From positions 62,001-126,000 of the forward strand of contig NZ_JAGIAS010000001.1 in assembly GCF_017744695.1 (NCBI RefSeq): 64,000 nt of DNA, written 5' to 3'. The notes below the pieces were generated by a model, which searched no databases, was not told where the DNA came from, and saw only the letters and a program-made list of their open reading frames with translations. Origin of the DNA: Dyadobacter sp. GTDB lineage: Bacteria > Bacteroidota > Bacteroidia > Cytophagales > Spirosomataceae. Positions 34,747-42,769 of the stretch are shown piece by piece (position 1 is the first letter of the stretch; each line of letters begins with the position of its first letter). Position numbers and translations under genes: made by a program.

Positions 34747-35757
34747 TCACAAGGTTTTTCTGCGGATCAGTACATTGGGCAGGATCACCTGGATCTTCTG
34801 CTTTTGCATAATCGATTGCCCGGCGAGCTTTCCCATCAACGCGAAGTCGGTCGAATAGGTAGTAATGTCGACAAACTCCTTGGCGGGTTCATCGTTGACG
34901 GACAGCAGCCCTACATCGACGCCCATTGTAAATTTTTTGCCCTTGCATTCTTTCAGGATCGACCACATCGTGTAGTTATCGAGCGTGAAATAGGCCTTCC
35001 CCTTCTCGACCGACCCCGGCACAAATTCGCTCACGATTTGCCCCTGAATGGCATAGTCGTGCAGGAACCGTTTGAATGAGAACACGATCTCTTTCGGGTC
35101 GAGGGATTTGGGGGAATGATAGAAAATGATCTCATCGAACTCCCGGATCTTGTCCGCGAGCGCTTCGAGCACTGCATAGGTCGAGCGCTCGAATTCCTGC
35201 GCGATATAGCTCACTTCGCCGTCCAGCTGCTCAAACCGGTCGAATATCAGCAGGTTGCTCCGGGGAATGGTTTCCAGGATTTCCTTCGTCTTGCGGTGCG
35301 GGATCGGCGCCACCACGTACATGCCGTATTTCCCCTTGATCTGGAACAATGTGCTTTCCAGCACATCCACGCTGCCATGATGGAAAAACACGTCCAGATG
35401 GACTTTTTTACCGAGTTCTTTCCTGAAATTCCGGTAGAAAAGTTCTTCGAATGTGTCGAGATTATACATGATCAGGGCCACCTTCATGAACTGGTCGGTT
35501 TGCGCATTGGTCACATAATATCCTATCCTGTTTTTGGATTCGACCACTCCCCTGTCTACCAGTTCACCATACCCCTTGCGTATGGTTTCGCGGGAGAAAT
35601 TCAGTTCCTGGATCATCTGGTTGACCGACGGCAACAAATCGTTGGGTGCAACAATCTTCTGGTCGATCGCATTAATGATCCCAACGACGATCTGGTCGTG
35701 TTTGGAATAGGATGTCACCTCCCGCAATTCCTTAATTTTATCAAATATGCTCTCCAT
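34747..35757 (-). CDS. GntR-type regulator with LacI-like sugar-binding domain
   Basis: The 336-residue protein has a winged-helix domain of GntR type (about 18-82: LLPSVNQMIQELNFSRETIRKGYGEL, DRGVV). It continues into a periplasmic-binding-protein-like ligand domain (about 90-330: VALIMYNLDTFEEL, LLIFDRFEQ, TMGVDVGLLSVND). Such proteins are repressors or activators of sugar genes that respond to a sugar. It heads the group GntR-symporter-GH39 and sits between that group and the second SusC/SusD locus, so it could control either. The paired 17-bp motifs upstream of the second SusC are a candidate target. Confidence 0.88.
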   Translation of the reverse strand: MESIFDKIKELREVTSYSKHDQIVVGIINAIDQKIVAPNDLLPSVNQMIQELNFSRETIRKGYGELVDRGVVESKNRIGYYVTNAQTDQFMKVALIMYNLDTFEELFYRNFRKELGKKVHLDVFFHHGSVDVLESTLFQIKGKYGMYVVAPIPHRKTKEILETIPRSNLLIFDRFEQLDGEVSYIAQEFERSTYAVLEALADKIREFDEIIFYHSPKSLDPKEIVFSFKRFLHDYAIQGQIVSEFVPGSVEKGKAYFTLDNYTMWSILKECKGKKFTMGVDVGLLSVNDEPAKEFVDITTYSTDFALMGKLAGQSIMQKQKIQVILPNVLIRRKTL

Positions 35758-35861
35758 TCAGCGGTATTTACTTCGTAAAGCTAAAAACTTATTTATTCAC
35801 GAAAGGGGTTGAATTGAAATGAGGGGCATCGCACTTTTTTGTCAGCGGACAGGGCCGGGCG

Positions 35862-35892
35862 GTCGAAGGCCGTTGCAGTAACGGCCTTCGAC
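35862..35892. terminator. Perfect 13-bp inverted repeat
   Basis: GTCGAAGGCCGTT (35862-35874) and AACGGCCTTCGAC (35880-35892) pair perfectly around the loop GCAGT. It is downstream of the glycosidase gene (36009) and its repeats, and upstream of the GntR gene. No strong T-run follows on the minus strand, so it may be a 3' protective or REP-like element as much as a terminator. Confidence 0.55.
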
Positions 35893-35894
35893 TC

Positions 35895-36019
35895 CGCTCA
35901 GGCTGACAGTGACCCAGCCCGCTCAGGCTGACAGTGACCCGGCCCGCGCAGGCTGACAGTGACCCCGTCCGCTCAGGCTGACAGTGACGCGGCCCGCTCA
36001 GGCTGACATTACTCTACCC
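35895..36019. repeat. Five 25-bp tandem repeats
   Basis: Units start at 35895, 35920, 35945, 35970 and 35995, each close to CGCTCAGGCTGACAGTGACC plus GGCC/CAGCC-type ends. The last unit degrades just where the glycosidase stop codon begins (36009-36011). There are no unique spacers, so it is not a CRISPR array. It is contiguous with the 13-bp inverted repeat at 35862-35892. Confidence 0.85.
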
Positions 36020-37445
36020 GAGCAGAAATCTCCTGCTTACCAGCCACCTGCACATCCGCAAACGACACCGTGCGCGAGCCTTTCACAACCGCCTGACTGG
36101 CCTTTTGCCGCTTGCCATTCACGAGTATGAACGGATGTTTTCCTGCAAACATCACCCGCCATTGAACAGCAGCGGTGCCCGCATTGCGGAGCGAGGCCGT
36201 TTTGGCAGATTCCGTAACCGAAATGTTCCGTTGCAGAACAGGCAGATTTTCAATGGTATGCGTATCCTCAGCCCGTCCGTTGAACAGCGTCGTAATCCGG
36301 TTCACCCGCGCATCCGCCTCAATGCCCATAATGCCCTGCACCACGCCCTGCACCGCTCCGTAGGAAACCTCGGGATATTCACGGCGTTTGGTGGCGGGAT
36401 CGGTCAGGTGGAGAATCTGGCTGCGGATCTGTTCGGGATAACCATACTGCCCCAGTACATAGGGGAAATACGACTGGTTTTCCATATTCCAATCGCGCGC
36501 CAGGATCTGGTTAATCGTTTTGCGAGCCCTGGTCGTATCCTTCAATACATCGAACCAGAGCAGAAAGGTTTCGCCTTCGGTATAACCGAATACGCCTTTG
36601 GAAGAATAGTACGTGAAGTATTTATCCTCTTTATCGCTCCACCATTTGTTTTCGATGTGCTGGCGGTATTGCCCGGCCTTTTGATCGAATGCCGCAGCCT
36701 CGGCGGTTTTGCCTTCCACACGCAACATATCGGCATAGGTTTGCATTCCGCGCGAAAGCGACGCGATCAGGTCGACGCCCATTTTCAGGTCATGTACGCC
36801 TTCGGAATAGGAAGCGAGCCCACGGCAGCGGTGGAAAGAATCCTTGTCGTTGTACGCCGCATGCGCATTCGGGTGAAGCGGCCGCGACAATAGCGAATCC
36901 GGCTGCAATACCCAGCGTTCCACATATTCGCGGACCGATTTCCGGTGAAAATCGGCAAACTCGGGCCCATTGATGTACCGTTTATCACCGGTCCACAAGT
37001 AGAGCTTCCATGCGGCCTGCATCACATCGAAATTGGCATTGAGGTTATACCAGAACTCATCGTCGTTCCGGTAGTCTGCCGGCGCGGGCTTTCCTTCTTT
37101 ATTGATTTCCCAATACGAGCACCAATCCTTGCCGTCGGAGATGTTTCGGGCAAAATGGGAAAACATATTGCTGTTCGCTTTGCCGAGCCCGAGCATTTCG
37201 GCGGCCATACTCTGATGCGCCACGTCGCGCATACAGAATGCGAAGCGCGAAGGCAATGCAGCTTCGTACCAGTCGCCCACCGGGTCGGCCGGATTACCCC
37301 GGTGGCTCAGCGCCATTTCCTTTGCCCGATCGAACGCCGTTTGCAATGCAGCGTCCGTCGACCGGAACTTTAACGTTTCGCTTTGTGCATTAACGGGCTG
37401 CTGGGCAGCGAGCCAGATAGAAGCAGCGGCGATAAATCTGATCAT
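36009..37445 (-). CDS. (alpha/alpha)6-type glycosidase, family not assigned
   Basis: The 478-residue protein has a signal peptide (MIRFIAAASIWLAAQ...NAQ, start ATG 37445). Its aromatic-rich helical pattern is typical of six-hairpin glycosidases (GDWYEAALPSRFAFCMRDVAHQ, DDEFWYNLNANFDVMQAAWKLYLWTGD, GYTEGETFLLWFDVL). Acidic residues likely to be catalytic are Asp in CMRDVAHQ and Glu in YTEGET, but I cannot place it in a GH family with confidence. The C-terminal ~80 residues form a small beta domain. It follows the second SusD gene by 115 bp, so it likely belongs to that locus. Five 25-bp repeats start right at its stop codon. Confidence 0.7.
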   Translation of the reverse strand: MIRFIAAASIWLAAQQPVNAQSETLKFRSTDAALQTAFDRAKEMALSHRGNPADPVGDWYEAALPSRFAFCMRDVAHQSMAAEMLGLGKANSNMFSHFARNISDGKDWCSYWEINKEGKPAPADYRNDDEFWYNLNANFDVMQAAWKLYLWTGDKRYINGPEFADFHRKSVREYVERWVLQPDSLLSRPLHPNAHAAYNDKDSFHRCRGLASYSEGVHDLKMGVDLIASLSRGMQTYADMLRVEGKTAEAAAFDQKAGQYRQHIENKWWSDKEDKYFTYYSSKGVFGYTEGETFLLWFDVLKDTTRARKTINQILARDWNMENQSYFPYVLGQYGYPEQIRSQILHLTDPATKRREYPEVSYGAVQGVVQGIMGIEADARVNRITTLFNGRAEDTHTIENLPVLQRNISVTESAKTASLRNAGTAAVQWRVMFAGKHPFILVNGKRQKASQAVVKGSRTVSFADVQVAGKQEISARVE

Positions 37446-37560
37446 TCCTTTCGTTTTTGAATTAAAATACAATGTCTTTATAAATATCCTCTTAAAACAA
37501 TGCTGCGTAAGTGCACTGAGGCTGTCAGTGAAGCGCAAATTCGCTCCTTATTTTACAACC

Positions 37561-39273
37561 TCAATTATAATTCGGATTCTGCGTCAGAGAAGGGTTCCGC
37601 TGCAATTCCGTCCGCGGGATCGGGTAGAAATACAGGGCCGGTTGCCATACCCGTTTCTGAACGGTATTCGGCTGATACGTAAATGTGCCGTCGGCCTGTT
37701 TGGTAATGATCACACCCAGTGCGTCCTTCGAACCGACCTCAGCCATACCCCACCGCCGGATATCGAAATAGCGATGCCCTTCAAAGCAAAGTTCGATACG
37801 GCGTTCCTGTCTGATTTTGTCCATCAATGCCGCGCCGGATGCATTCACCGGAGGCATGCCCGCTTTTTGCGACCGCAGCTTGTTCAGATAAGTAAGCGCT
37901 TCGCCGTCCTCACCCAATGCGGCGCAGGCTTCCATGTAATTCAGGTAAATTTCGGAAAGCCTGAAACCGACCCATTGCGAGGCAGCGTAGTCCTGCTTCT
38001 GCCAGTCGACCGACTCGTCAACCATCTTGCGGATCACATAGCGCGTCTTGGAGGCATTCCAGGGCGAGTAAGGGCTCTGAGGCGAATCGTCGCCGCCTTC
38101 AAAAAACTGGGTTGCACGCCCTTTGAATAGCTGGTTATTGGCCAGAATCGTAGCGTAAAACCGCGGATCACGGTTGGCATAAGGATTTTTCGAATGCACC
38201 GGGTTGGTCCAGCTGAACGCAGTCCCGTCGGCCATTTCGAATGCGTCGACCATTTGCTGGACCACATTGTAGGCGCTGTACCCTTCATAACCATTCGGGC
38301 TAAGGTCGCGGCTTACGGTATTGTACCGGTCGGCCCTCGCCAGGCCGCTGTACACCCGGGCGAAGATCACTTCGGGATTGAAAAATTCGAGGTACGTCTT
38401 GTTGTAAGTCCCATTGGCTGCATTACCGTACAAAGCGTACGGCGCGCCTTTGAAATCGATGACTGCCCTGGCGGCTTCTTTGGCCTGCTGCCAGAGCTTC
38501 TTATCCCCGGAAGTATTGAAATAAGGGCTCGCCGCGTACAGCAGCAATCGCGATTTAAGCGCCAAAACGGCCCCTGTGGTGGCACGGCCTTTGTCGAGAT
38601 CGGCGGAATAGGCTGCGGGCAGCAACTTTGCCGCCTGCTCGATGTCGGCGAGAATGAAGTCCTTTGTTTCGGTCCACGAGGCACGCTTTTCGTTGAAGCC
38701 CGTATCGTTGACGTCGTATACTTTGGTAATCAGCGGCACGCCGCCAAATCGCTTCAACAATTCGAAATAAGCCAGCGCCCTCAGGAAATAGACCTCTCCA
38801 CGCATCGTACGCACCGCTTGCGCATTGGAAACGGTATCCAGCTGGCTTACGTTTTTCAGGAACACATTGCAATTGCGAACGGAAGAATACAGGTCGCCCC
38901 AGCGGTTCAGCGAGGAAGCGGTCTGATTATCGGGCGTGGCTTCGCCCTGCACGTAGCTGTTTTCATTGGTCCAGTTGAAGTTACCGTACAGCTCGTCGGT
39001 CTGCGCACCCCAGCCAAAGCCGCCGTCTTTGTATGCCATCACCGTCTGGTTATAAATACCGTTCACAAATACCTGCACCAGGTTCGGATCTGTCCATACG
39101 TCGGACTCCGAATAGGCATTCTGCGGTTTCAGGTCGAGCACATCCTTGCAGGAGCTCATGACCAGCATGCCCGCTGCGATGGAAATTCCCGCGAGCAGTT
39201 TCCCCGACCAGCCGACCGCGTTTTTCGCAGCCTGAATGCCGGATTGAATTGTATGGTTGGTTTGTGGTTTCAT
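37561..39273 (-). CDS. SusD/RagB-family lipoprotein (second locus)
   Basis: The 570-residue lipoprotein has an unusually long N-terminal region before its lipobox (LVMSSC, Cys42). The SusD pattern is clear: DVWTDPNLVQVFVNGIYNQTV near 58-78, RGEVYFLRALAYFELLKRFGGVPLI near 142-166, and the C-terminal QERRIELCFEGHRYFDIRRWG near 510-530. It partners with the SusC gene 17 bp upstream. The substrate of this locus is unknown; the only enzyme attached is the unassigned (alpha/alpha)6 glycosidase. Confidence 0.95.
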   Translation of the reverse strand: MKPQTNHTIQSGIQAAKNAVGWSGKLLAGISIAAGMLVMSSCKDVLDLKPQNAYSESDVWTDPNLVQVFVNGIYNQTVMAYKDGGFGWGAQTDELYGNFNWTNENSYVQGEATPDNQTASSLNRWGDLYSSVRNCNVFLKNVSQLDTVSNAQAVRTMRGEVYFLRALAYFELLKRFGGVPLITKVYDVNDTGFNEKRASWTETKDFILADIEQAAKLLPAAYSADLDKGRATTGAVLALKSRLLLYAASPYFNTSGDKKLWQQAKEAARAVIDFKGAPYALYGNAANGTYNKTYLEFFNPEVIFARVYSGLARADRYNTVSRDLSPNGYEGYSAYNVVQQMVDAFEMADGTAFSWTNPVHSKNPYANRDPRFYATILANNQLFKGRATQFFEGGDDSPQSPYSPWNASKTRYVIRKMVDESVDWQKQDYAASQWVGFRLSEIYLNYMEACAALGEDGEALTYLNKLRSQKAGMPPVNASGAALMDKIRQERRIELCFEGHRYFDIRRWGMAEVGSKDALGVIITKQADGTFTYQPNTVQKRVWQPALYFYPIPRTELQRNPSLTQNPNYN

Positions 39274-39290
39274 GGATTAAATGGTAAGGG

Positions 39291-42200
39291 TTAGAAGCTG
39301 ATGTTGGCACCCAGGTTCACGACACGCTGCTGCGGATAATAGTAACCTGTGTTGTTCGGGATTTCGGGATCAAAAGACGGCCCGAACCGGTCGATCGAGA
39401 ACAGGTTGCTGCCATTGATATAGATCCGTGCGCTGGGCATTCTGGCTTTTTTCAGCACACCGGAAGGCACCGTGAAGCCCAGCTCCACATTTTTCAGCCT
39501 TACGAATGCCGCATTGCGCAGCCAGAAATCGGAAGTCATCGTATTTACGCCTCTCGATGCACCGGTAGGGCCATTGAAGTTACGCGGGAACTGATTGTCG
39601 CCTTCCTTCTGCCAACGACCATCGAAAAACTCTCTGGCCATGTTCAGCCCGGCCGGTGCGAGGTACGATTGTGCCATGGCCTGGCCCTGCACGAAAACCG
39701 AAAGATCCAGGTTCCGCCATGAAAGGCCCAGCGACGTACCGTAGATCAGCTGTGGCGTCCGGACGGACGATTTCCGTACCTGATCCAGACCGTTTATGGC
39801 CCCGTCGCCGTTGATGTCCTTGTAGCGGATGTCGCCGGGCGCCGTGTTGGCCGGGTGCGGGCTGGCGTCGATCTCCGCCTGGTTCTGGTAAAGGCCGTCG
39901 GATTCGTACACCAGCCATGAGTCGATCGGAATGTCGGTTTTGCGCTGGTACGAAGGTACGCTCGCTGCCTCATCCATGAAAATGACCTTGTTACGGGCGT
40001 ACGTGAGGTTCCCTCTGATATTATATCCGAAACTCGTTCCGATGGTCCCATTGTAGTAGGCTTCGAGTTCGATCCCGCGATTCAGCACTTTTCCAAGGTT
40101 CTGGTTGGGCAGGGTCAGGCCCGTGTACGCGGGGACAGACTCACTGCGCGTAATGAGGATACCCGTGCGCATGGAACGGAAATAGTCGATGGTAATACCC
40201 AGCTTGCCTTTAAGGAACTGCGCGTCGAGCGCCACGTCGGTGGTCGTGGCTACTTCCCAGGTAATGTTTTTATTAGGGGTCGGCCCGGGCACCAGCGAAC
40301 TCACCTGCGAGGCATTCGACCCGAGTGAATAGCCATAGCCGGTTCCGAGGAGGTAGGTCTGGATGTAGTTGAATGCCGATACGGCGTCGTTACCCGTTTT
40401 ACCCCAGGAGCCGCGCAATTTCAGCTCCGTAATGCTTTTGGAATTGAAAAAATCCTCCTGTGAAATGCGCCATGCGGCCGAAACGGCCGGAAAAAAGCCG
40501 TAGCGTTTTCCCTCGGGGAAATTCTGCGAGCCGTCGTAACGCATGTTATAATCGAAAAGGTATTTGTTCTTGAAACCATAGGAAGCACGGGCAATGAAGT
40601 TGTTCCGGCCCGTCTGAGCGGCAGTCGAATTATTCTGCTGACCTATGAGGCTACCTGCCGAAAGCTGGTCGAGCGAGTTGCTGAGGAAATTCGACCGGAA
40701 TGCGCTGATCTCGTCGGCATTGCCTTCGAAACGCTCGTATGCGGCAAAACCCTCCACGGAATGGTCACCGAACCGGTTGTTATAGCCGAGCCGGATGTTC
40801 ATCAGGTTTTGTTTCAGAGTACCGCGCGACTCCGACAAGCTCGGTTTGATCGCCGAATTGATCTGAATGTAATTTCCGGTTGCAGCATCGTAACGGAAAG
40901 CGGGTGGAGGAGTTTTGGTAAATGCCTTGTTCTTCGAAAAAGTAAGGTCGTAAGCATAATAGCCATCCAGGAACACGCCATCGACCAGTTTGGACAAATC
41001 CCATTTAAAATACGTCTTGGTCTGCAGATAATCGTTGGAATTCCGGTTGTAGCCGGCTTCCCCACTGGTGACGTATACCATGCTGTTGTTCGGCCCTCCG
41101 CCGATACCCGGCCCGACGAGCCCGTTGGGATAAACCGGCACGAGGTACGGATACGCGAGCCACAATTCCCGGAATATCGCCCCCGCATTGTAGTTACCCA
41201 CCGCCGAATTGCGGAATTCGTTGCGGTACAGCACGTCCACCCCGATTTTCAGGTTATCGGTCACGGCCATATCCACGTTGGCACGGGCTTGCGCTTGCTT
41301 GTAATAGGCCGCGTCTTTTTTGTAAATACCATCCTGCTTCTGGTACTGGCCGGAAAGGAAATAGGTAACCTTGTCCGTGCCGCCGCGCAGGGAAATGACC
41401 TGGTTATGCTGCAATGCACTTTTTTTCATCGTCGCATCCCACCAGTCGGTGCTGGGGAACGAGAGCGGGTCGGAACCGTCGCGGAACTTCTGTAAGGAGG
41501 CATCCGTCCAGGTGGGGTTCTGCCCGATCATCCGGTCGTATTCGTTGGTCGCCAATGCATATTCATAGGAATTCAGCATTTGCGGCACGCGCGTCGCCTG
41601 CGTGAGCGACCAGTTGGTGCCGATGGACAATACCGGCTTGCCGGCCACCCCGCGCTTGGTCGTGATCAGGATCACGCCATTAGCCGACCGTGCGCCGTAA
41701 ATCGCCGCCGTAGCATCTTTAATTACCGTAAACGATTCGATATCGGCCGGGTTAAGCCGCGCAAAGCCACCCGAACGATCCGGAATACCGTCGATCACGA
41801 CCAGCGCACCGGTGCTACCCAGCGTGGCCTTGCCGCGGACAAAAATCTCCGCATTGTCGTTGCCGGGTTCGCCGCTTCGTGTGTTGGCGATCAATCCAGG
41901 CACGCGACCGGCAATGGAGTTGGTCAGGTTACTGGCCGGCGACTTTTCCAGCTCCGTGCCTCTGATCGTCGATACCGACCCGGTGAGGTCCGCACGGGTT
42001 TTGGTCCCGTACCCCACTACCACCACTTCATCGAGCGCTTTGGTATCCGCTTCGAGCAACACGTCGAGCTTGCTTTGCTTGCCAACTTGTATTTCGCGGG
42101 GAATATAACCTATGTAGGAAAAAACGAGGATTGCTTCGGCCGTAGGCACATTGATCGTAAAATGGCCTTCCGCATTGGTAGACGTGCCGCCATTGGCACC

Positions 42201-42344
42201 CTTGATGATCACACTCACACCGACGAGCGGGCCGGACGCGTCCGTTACCCGGCCCGAAACCGGCACCTGGGCCCTGACCGCAAGCGCGCTGAGGAACAAC
42301 AGCACGGCCAGAAGCAGTGGAGAAAAGCGGGTAGAAAAAATCAT
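39291..42344 (-). CDS. SusC/RagA-family TonB-dependent transporter (second locus)
   Basis: The 1017-residue outer-membrane transporter begins at ATG 42344, which starts a standard signal peptide (MIFSTRFSPLLLAVLLF...VRAQ). A longer frame to 42410 adds a hydrophilic stretch and is rejected. A carboxypeptidase-D-like domain (about 30-105), LDEVVVVGYGTKTRADLTGSV, the plug, and the barrel to the terminal VVNLGANISF follow. There is no STN domain, so an ECF sigma/FecR system is unlikely to control it. Two 17-bp repeated motifs in the 425-bp upstream gap are the likely regulatory sites. Confidence 0.95.
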   Translation of the reverse strand: MIFSTRFSPLLLAVLLFLSALAVRAQVPVSGRVTDASGPLVGVSVIIKGANGGTSTNAEGHFTINVPTAEAILVFSYIGYIPREIQVGKQSKLDVLLEADTKALDEVVVVGYGTKTRADLTGSVSTIRGTELEKSPASNLTNSIAGRVPGLIANTRSGEPGNDNAEIFVRGKATLGSTGALVVIDGIPDRSGGFARLNPADIESFTVIKDATAAIYGARSANGVILITTKRGVAGKPVLSIGTNWSLTQATRVPQMLNSYEYALATNEYDRMIGQNPTWTDASLQKFRDGSDPLSFPSTDWWDATMKKSALQHNQVISLRGGTDKVTYFLSGQYQKQDGIYKKDAAYYKQAQARANVDMAVTDNLKIGVDVLYRNEFRNSAVGNYNAGAIFRELWLAYPYLVPVYPNGLVGPGIGGGPNNSMVYVTSGEAGYNRNSNDYLQTKTYFKWDLSKLVDGVFLDGYYAYDLTFSKNKAFTKTPPPAFRYDAATGNYIQINSAIKPSLSESRGTLKQNLMNIRLGYNNRFGDHSVEGFAAYERFEGNADEISAFRSNFLSNSLDQLSAGSLIGQQNNSTAAQTGRNNFIARASYGFKNKYLFDYNMRYDGSQNFPEGKRYGFFPAVSAAWRISQEDFFNSKSITELKLRGSWGKTGNDAVSAFNYIQTYLLGTGYGYSLGSNASQVSSLVPGPTPNKNITWEVATTTDVALDAQFLKGKLGITIDYFRSMRTGILITRSESVPAYTGLTLPNQNLGKVLNRGIELEAYYNGTIGTSFGYNIRGNLTYARNKVIFMDEAASVPSYQRKTDIPIDSWLVYESDGLYQNQAEIDASPHPANTAPGDIRYKDINGDGAINGLDQVRKSSVRTPQLIYGTSLGLSWRNLDLSVFVQGQAMAQSYLAPAGLNMAREFFDGRWQKEGDNQFPRNFNGPTGASRGVNTMTSDFWLRNAAFVRLKNVELGFTVPSGVLKKARMPSARIYINGSNLFSIDRFGPSFDPEIPNNTGYYYPQQRVVNLGANISF

Positions 42345-42456
42345 GTTAAAAAGGGTTATAAAGTGAAACACGAGCTGTCCAGGCCAGCCTCCGGATGCCG
42401 CCCGACACAATTACACTGTCTAATTTTTTATCAAAAGAACACAATTTTTAACTAAC

Positions 42457-42614
42457 CTATACTATTCTATACTATTTTAAATAAAAATATTTTTCGGCGA
42501 TGTCGAGAAATCGCTCAGGGGCGATTTTCGAGCTAAACTGCTATAAATAAGTATCAAAATGACACATTTAATTACAAGGCTCAGCGTAATTTCGAATCTA
42601 TACTATTCTATACT
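42457..42614. promoter_or_regulatory. Pair of identical 17-bp motifs upstream of second SusC
   Basis: CTATACTATTCTATACT occurs at 42457-42473 and again, identical, at 42598-42614, 141 bp apart. Each copy is built from a 10-bp direct repeat (CTATACTATT), i.e. one helical turn. The gap 42345-42769 between the divergent SusC and LRR genes is otherwise AT-rich, with a small hairpin at 42504-42535 (GAAATCGC / GCGATTTTC arms). The pair may be operators that allow looping. No exact TAnnTTTG element was found for SusC here. Confidence 0.6.
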
Positions 42615-42690
42615 TATAATAACACCACTCTGTGTTGCTAGCGATGGTCGCAGACCAAATCTGCTTAAACACAACATTTTCAGCCCCTTA

Positions 42691-42721
42691 TTGACTTTTG
42701 TAGCTGATGTTTACATTTTTG
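42691..42721 (+). promoter_or_regulatory. Weak promoter candidate for the LRR gene
   Basis: TTG at 42691-42693 and TACATTTTTG at 42712-42721 resemble -33 and -7 elements with slightly relaxed spacing, about 50 bp before the LRR start codon. Confidence 0.3.
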
Positions 42722-42769
42722 TAACATAAAGAATCCAAATTGAACTTCTCCTATCAGTAACCAATAGCT

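Noticed and set aside
35895..36019. Possible CRISPR array from the regular 25-bp repeats
   Set aside because: The units are directly adjacent with no unique spacers, and no cas genes are present.
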